From: Cymodocea nodosa
Lineage: Eukaryota; Streptophyta; Magnoliopsida; Alismatales; Cymodoceaceae
Direction: 5' to 3'
Assembly (NCBI GenBank): GCA_036874045.1
Contig: CM072345.1
Span: 7,961,501-8,025,500, forward strand
DNA length: 64,000 nt
Program-made: the position numbers and the translations under genes
The notes under the pieces: model-generated
What the model saw: only the letters and a program-made list of their open reading frames with translations
The model's database searches: none
Told to the model about the DNA's origin: nothing
Part shown: positions 60,001 through 64,000 of the stretch, piece by piece
Numbering within the stretch: the first letter of the stretch is position 1
How the letters are laid out: the number at the start of each line of letters is the position of its first letter

Positions 60001-63000
60001 TCTATGATTTTAGTTACTTGTCTTAGTTTTGCTCAATTTCCTTGTGATTTATTAGTTTAATACCACAATAATCATTACAATTTTGTTTGTCTTATTTTTA
60101 AATATTGGTATTAAGAAACTCTTTTTCCATTCATTTGACGTCTTCTCTGTCTTTGAAATTATATTAAAAAGTTTACTTAACCACTTAATCTCTACTTGAC
60201 TTATATACTTTTACACTTCAATAGGAATATCATTTGGTTTAGTAGTTTTCCCACATTTTATTTTATTAATGGTTTCTTCTGCCTCCAAACTAATGATTCT
60301 TCCAAAATAACTATAGTTTATTTCCTTTGTACCATTACACAAATTTTGCATGTAAAAGTTTCTTAAGGTAAATTCATCAAAAAGTTTGTTAAAATATCTA
60401 CACTATCTATCTTTTATTTAATTTTTTTACTAAAACTCTACCATCCTTGTCTTTAATACACTTGACTTTAAATTTTTAGATTTTTTTCTCTAGCTTTAGT
60501 CAATTTATATATTATGTTTTCTCCTTATTTTATGTTCAAATTATCATATAATTCCTTATAGACTTTATTTTTAATTTGACTATCAATGTTCTGAGTATTC
60601 TTTTTTATTAGCTTTTACTTCTCTAAATTTTCTTTATTTCTACATTTATGATATCTTTTATAGTTTTTTCTTTTCTTTTATTATCTTTTGTGTATCTTTG
60701 TTCCACTTCTAACTTTTTCTTACCTAGTGGCGCTATCTTGCAATACTCTTAAGATTTCCCTAGCAGTCTTTTCAACGTAAGTAGTCATTTCATTTCAAGG
60801 TTTATTTACTTTCCATCTAATTCTCATATATTTTCATTTAAAATTTATCTTTAATATAATTTCTTTTACACCTTTTAAATTCCACCAGCTAATTTTTAGA
60901 TTCTTATATACTTTAGTTTCCCTCTTCTTAATTTTGATATTAACATCTAATACTAATAATCTATGTTATATGGTTAAGTTTTTTTTTGTAATAACTTTAC
61001 AATCTTTACATATTCTTTGGTCTATTTTTATAGTAAGTGAAAAATCTATTTGACGTGCATTTGAACTATTTCTAAATGTAATTAAATATTTCTCTTTTTT
61101 CCTAAAATAAGTGTTAGTTTTTAAAAGGTTGCAAGCTAAGTTAAAGTGTAAAATTAAATTTCCTCTTCACTTCTTTTACCAAAATCAAATCTTCCTTGAT
61201 TTCTTTCATATTCTATATTTTCTCCTACATGATCATTTAGATCACCTCCAATAAACATCTTTTCACTAGTAGGTAAGCTGTGAATTAAATTATCTAAATC
61301 TTCTCAAAATTTTGTTTAATAGCTTCTCCTAAACCTATTTGTAGAGCATATGCATGAATTATAATAACTATCTCATTTCATATTAAAAGTTTAATTATTA
61401 TAATTCTATATTTTATTCTTATTACCTTAAAAGTTTCATCTATTAAACTTTTATCAACTATTATCCCAACTCCTTTCATATTCCTATATTTTCTTACATC
61501 ACAATTTACAACCACAATTTTTTATTAACCTAGATCTTCCTTCCATCCATTTAGTGTCTTGCAAACATAATATTATTAAATTTCCTTCTTATCATTATAT
61601 CTATTAGTTCCATACTTTTACTAGTCAAAGTTTTTGTATTCCAAGTTACTAGCCTAATTTAATATTTTGGTCAAATATTAGCCACCCTTGTTTATTACGA
61701 CATGAGAACTCTTGTATATTTTCATATGCATTTGGGTGCCAATATAGAGCCCATTGCTTAAGAACATTACACCTAAGGTGTGCAATGCTTCCCTTGTTGT
61801 AATAATGATAAGAACATTCCACCTAGAATGTTAATAATAAATACATAATAAAAATTATAATAACTAATAACGGTAAAAACATTGTTACGTGTGACAATGA
61901 AAATCATAGTAATGTTCTAGAATATGCTATAACATATGCATGATACTACAAAAGTAGATATTAATTTCTATGTACAATATAATATTATTAAAATTTGAAG
62001 AACAAGTTATAACATGCATTTTGTCAATAAAATGCATAATGAAAAATCGTAACAATTAATGTTGTATAATATGTTACATGCATGCATATGTATAAAATTT
62101 GGAAACTAAAGCCATGATTAAATGATTAAAATACACTGAAAAATCATACAACTATTATCACATAACTTTAGAGGGGTTGGAGGAACCCTGGATCCAAATC
62201 TTTTATAAAAGGCTAGCCTTTTTGGGGCACCTTGGTGCCCAAGTGATGCCTAGACATTGTTTGTGCATGCATCTCAATAATCATGATAAAAAATAAGGCT
62301 CCATTTTCCTACCGTCCTACTTGTGTTGACATTTCAATGGCACATTTACCTCAATGGAGTTTTTGATGCACCACAACATATTTGATCTATTTTTTTTTTC
62401 TTGTCTATAATTTTCAATGTCAAATATCATTTTTGTAAGAGAAGTTTTCTAATTTTTTTCTTTTTCCCTTTTTTACTTCCAAATGAAGCTTGCCCTAAGG
62501 GTTCATATTGTCCACGTGGAGTACTCAATAATTTTACTGGGTTATGTGATCCGTAAGATAGTTCACTCTCTCATGTGCCATAATATTTATCATTTACTCT
62601 TTAAATGAAACTTATTGTGATACTTCATTTTAAATTTTTGCAGTTACAATTATCAGCTGCCTCCTGGACGACAGAACCATACATGTGGCGGGGCTGATGT
62701 TTGGGCTGACATAAAGACCAATAGTGACATATTTTGTCCTGCTGGATATTACTGCCCAAAGACTACAAAAATGCTTCCATGTGAAGCTGGGTATTGCGCC
62801 TATTCTGAAATCTCAAAAATTATTATTATGTATTGCAGAAACCTGAGCCTTGACAAAGCTGAATGTTCATGTATTTGGCTTTTTCTGGTCATCAATTGAC
62901 AAATAGTATGATCAACATATGGATTATTGCCATCTTTTTCTGCTCAAAGAAATTATTTCCATCTTTTAGCTTTCTAGACATTGTTTACTGATATCTATTC

Positions 63001-63049
63001 GCATTCTTTTGCAGACATTACTGCCGGAAGGGTTCAACATCAATGGAAA
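54085..63049 (+). CDS. ABCG24/28-type ABC transporter, 5' part (continues past the window)
   Basis: Exons 54085-54317, 54433-54512, 57940-58206, 62489-62552, 62644-62790 and 63015-63049 join in frame with GT-AG introns; the last donor at 63050 leads to exons outside the window. The start M-R-P-D-S-G is followed by a signal peptide (A-A-A-A-V-L-L-L-A-V-A-V-F). An in-frame ATG at 54073 would add 4 aa. The extracellular Cys-rich region then reads C-N-L-T-S-W, G-C-E-P-G-W-A-C, C-Q-P-C-C-E-G-F-F-C-P, C-P-K-G-S-Y-C-P, H-T-C-G-G-A-D-V-W-A-D-I, Y-Y-C-P-K-T-T and H-Y-C-R-K-G-S-T-S. This Cys-rich N-terminus is specific to the large plant ABCG half-transporters of the AtABCG24/28 group (ABCG28 acts in pollen tube growth). 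The ATPase and membrane domains must lie downstream. Introns 2 and 3 are enlarged by Gypsy and LINE sequence. Confidence 0.92.
55300..57260 (-). mobile_element. Ty3/Gypsy fragments, interrupted by a LINE 3' end
   Basis: Minus strand 57248-57030 reads L-T-G-Y-Y-R-K-F-I-Q-G-Y-G-K-I-A-E-P-L-T, the end of Gypsy reverse transcriptase. After the LINE fragment, 56450-55900 continues toward integrase: W-F-x-E-V-D-H-L-Y-K near 56340, and a zinc-finger-like H-x-G-H-x-G-x-x-x-T stretch followed by R-R-N-V-Y-W near 56100. Broken by stops. LTRs were not found. Confidence 0.7.
56600..57020 (+). mobile_element. RTE-type LINE 3' end nested in the Gypsy remnant
   Basis: Plus-strand reading: F-G-Y-I-H-R-R-L-I-G-V, G-R-G-R-P-K-I-T-W-like, then W-x-x-R-I-H-V-like and a GATTGATTGATTGTTGTCGTTG tail region. 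This is the order at the C-terminus and 3' end of plant RTE elements. Gypsy sequence continues on both sides. Confidence 0.65.
58673..58748. repeat. 38-bp tandem duplication in ABCG intron 3
   Basis: GCCATGTATGTG-CTATGTACGTTGATGTAA-type unit at 58673-58710 and 58711-58748, with few differences. Confidence 0.85.
58870..61680 (-). mobile_element. Near-full-length decayed RTE-type LINE in ABCG intron 3
   Basis: On the minus strand, 61650-61560 reads T-W-N-T-K-T-L-T-S-K-S-M-E-L-I-D-I-M-I-R-R-K, the start of an RTE endonuclease. 59700-59560 matches the end of the RT palm. 59544-59221 keeps a 107-codon open stretch including W-M-K-Y, L-Y-D-R-R-I-P-L-K-L-K-R-K-F-Y and S-L-E-C-W-A-V-K, typical of the RTE RT C-terminus. 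The 3' end near 58870 carries a short TTGTTGTTG tail. Numerous stops make it inactive. TSDs were not identified. Confidence 0.75.
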
Positions 63050-63288
63050 GTGAGTTCTAATATTACTCATTTGTCATTTACCTATGACACCATAAATTTG
63101 CACAACCAGTGAAAGTTTGGATTCATCAAGTTGACATTTGAGTCAACTCTTACATACATATTATTTACAACAGTTCAAACTAATTAAATCATCCACAAAA
63201 TTACAAAATATCAAAAATTATGGTTAATTTCACTCAATATATTGTGCTTGTGAAATGCCAGCATGTGAAATTACCATTAATAGTGGAA

Positions 63289-63640
63289 TGTGATGGTCGA
63301 GAAGAAGATTAGGGCACAAGGTGGAAGAGCTGAGAGGAAGATGGAAAAGTCGGCTAATGTATTACACCAATGAGTTACAAGACATAAACCCTAATAAGGG
63401 TTAACACCCTCTTACACAGTAATTACACAACTATCCTTACATTTAACATTTCTCCTCAAGTTGAATCAAATACATCAATCATGACCAGTTTATTACATAA
63501 AAGTTGAATTTTTTTTCCATTTAATTCCTTTGTAAAAATATCAACTTTCTTCTCTAATGATCAACCATAAGGAGTAGAAATGATTCCATTCATTACCAAA
63601 TCTCGAACATAATAACAATCTACTTCAATGTGTTTCTACC
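63289..63640 (-). mobile_element. Copia fragment: 3' LTR plus pol tail, in ABCG intron 6
   Basis: 63289-63448 has LTR form (TGTGATGGTC to ATTTAACA). Next to it on the minus strand is a polypurine-like CTTGAGGAGAAA, then pol-end sequence resembling that beside the larger Copia element's 3' LTR (internal TGTTACATAAA and attcctttgta-aaaatatcaac-type blocks). It stops near 63640 without a second LTR. Confidence 0.6.
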
Positions 63641-64000
63641 CTTACACTTAACATTAATATATATTGTTACCATATTATTAAGGCTCCAAGGTGCTTAGTA
63701 AGAGTCAACATCATAACATTGATTATAAGAGTCAACATTAACATCTAAGTATATAAAAAAAATTGTATCTGTTAATAAATCTTAATACCTAAAATACAGA
63801 TCCTTGCTAGATTTGATGCTGGACCCTAAATATTTCTGGTTATAACAAAATAAGGCAAAGTGTGTAAATGATTCTAGGATAATTTTTTAGTGAAGTATGT
63901 CTGTCCTATTTAGTGAAGTGCCTGTTGCTTTCTAGTTTCTAGGTGCTTGCCTTAAAAAGTATGATGTTTATTAAAAGAATGAGGTCTTGTGATAAAACAT

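Overview
The window is nuclear DNA of a flowering plant. It holds six spliced protein genes with plant-type introns, a plastid chaperonin, an RLCK-VII kinase and a class I TCP factor, spread through very AT-rich DNA full of decayed LINE, Copia, Gypsy, hAT and PIF/Harbinger sequence. GC-rich first exons (TCP, CPN60A, the dehydratase) next to AT-rich introns and spacers would fit a non-grass monocot, but that placement is a weak inference.

Layout: 131-1462 (+) mitochondrial 3-hydroxyacyl-ACP dehydratase. 2859-6538 (-) plastid chaperonin 60 alpha, convergent with it; all eight exons can be joined, but codon 117 is TGA. Its introns carry a tRNA-type SINE and a retroposed segment. 8777-9457 (+) single-exon class I TCP transcription factor. 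10.3-21.4 kb is gene-free and holds three decayed PIF/Harbinger copies, two of them head-to-head as a 1.3-kb-arm inverted repeat, with a 1.5-kb hAT-type element inside one arm. 22187-27352 (-) OTU-family deubiquitinase: the catalytic domain is intact, the N-terminal exon is broken, and two introns are GC-AG. 31479-43364 (-) RLCK-VII kinase: its 7.76-kb second intron holds a complete Copia element (34804-40214, TSD GAGGG), which itself carries a 5S-rRNA-headed retroposon with a poly(A) tail and a 14-bp TSD. 44.4-54 kb is intergenic: a hAT transposase relic and a ~400-bp-period tandem array. 54085 to past 63049 (+) is the 5' part of an ABCG24/28-type ABC transporter whose introns hold Gypsy, RTE-LINE and Copia fragments.

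The genes do not form a pathway. One works in mitochondrial lipoate/fatty-acid synthesis, one in plastid protein folding, one in transcription, one in ubiquitin removal, one in immune-type signalling and one in membrane transport. I found no new multi-gene system. The most notable items are the 5S-headed retroposon inside the Copia element, the nonsense codon in an otherwise intact CPN60A, the head-to-head Harbinger inverted repeat dated by an internal hAT insertion, and three GC-AG introns in two genes. All alignments and splice calls were made by eye, without database searches.
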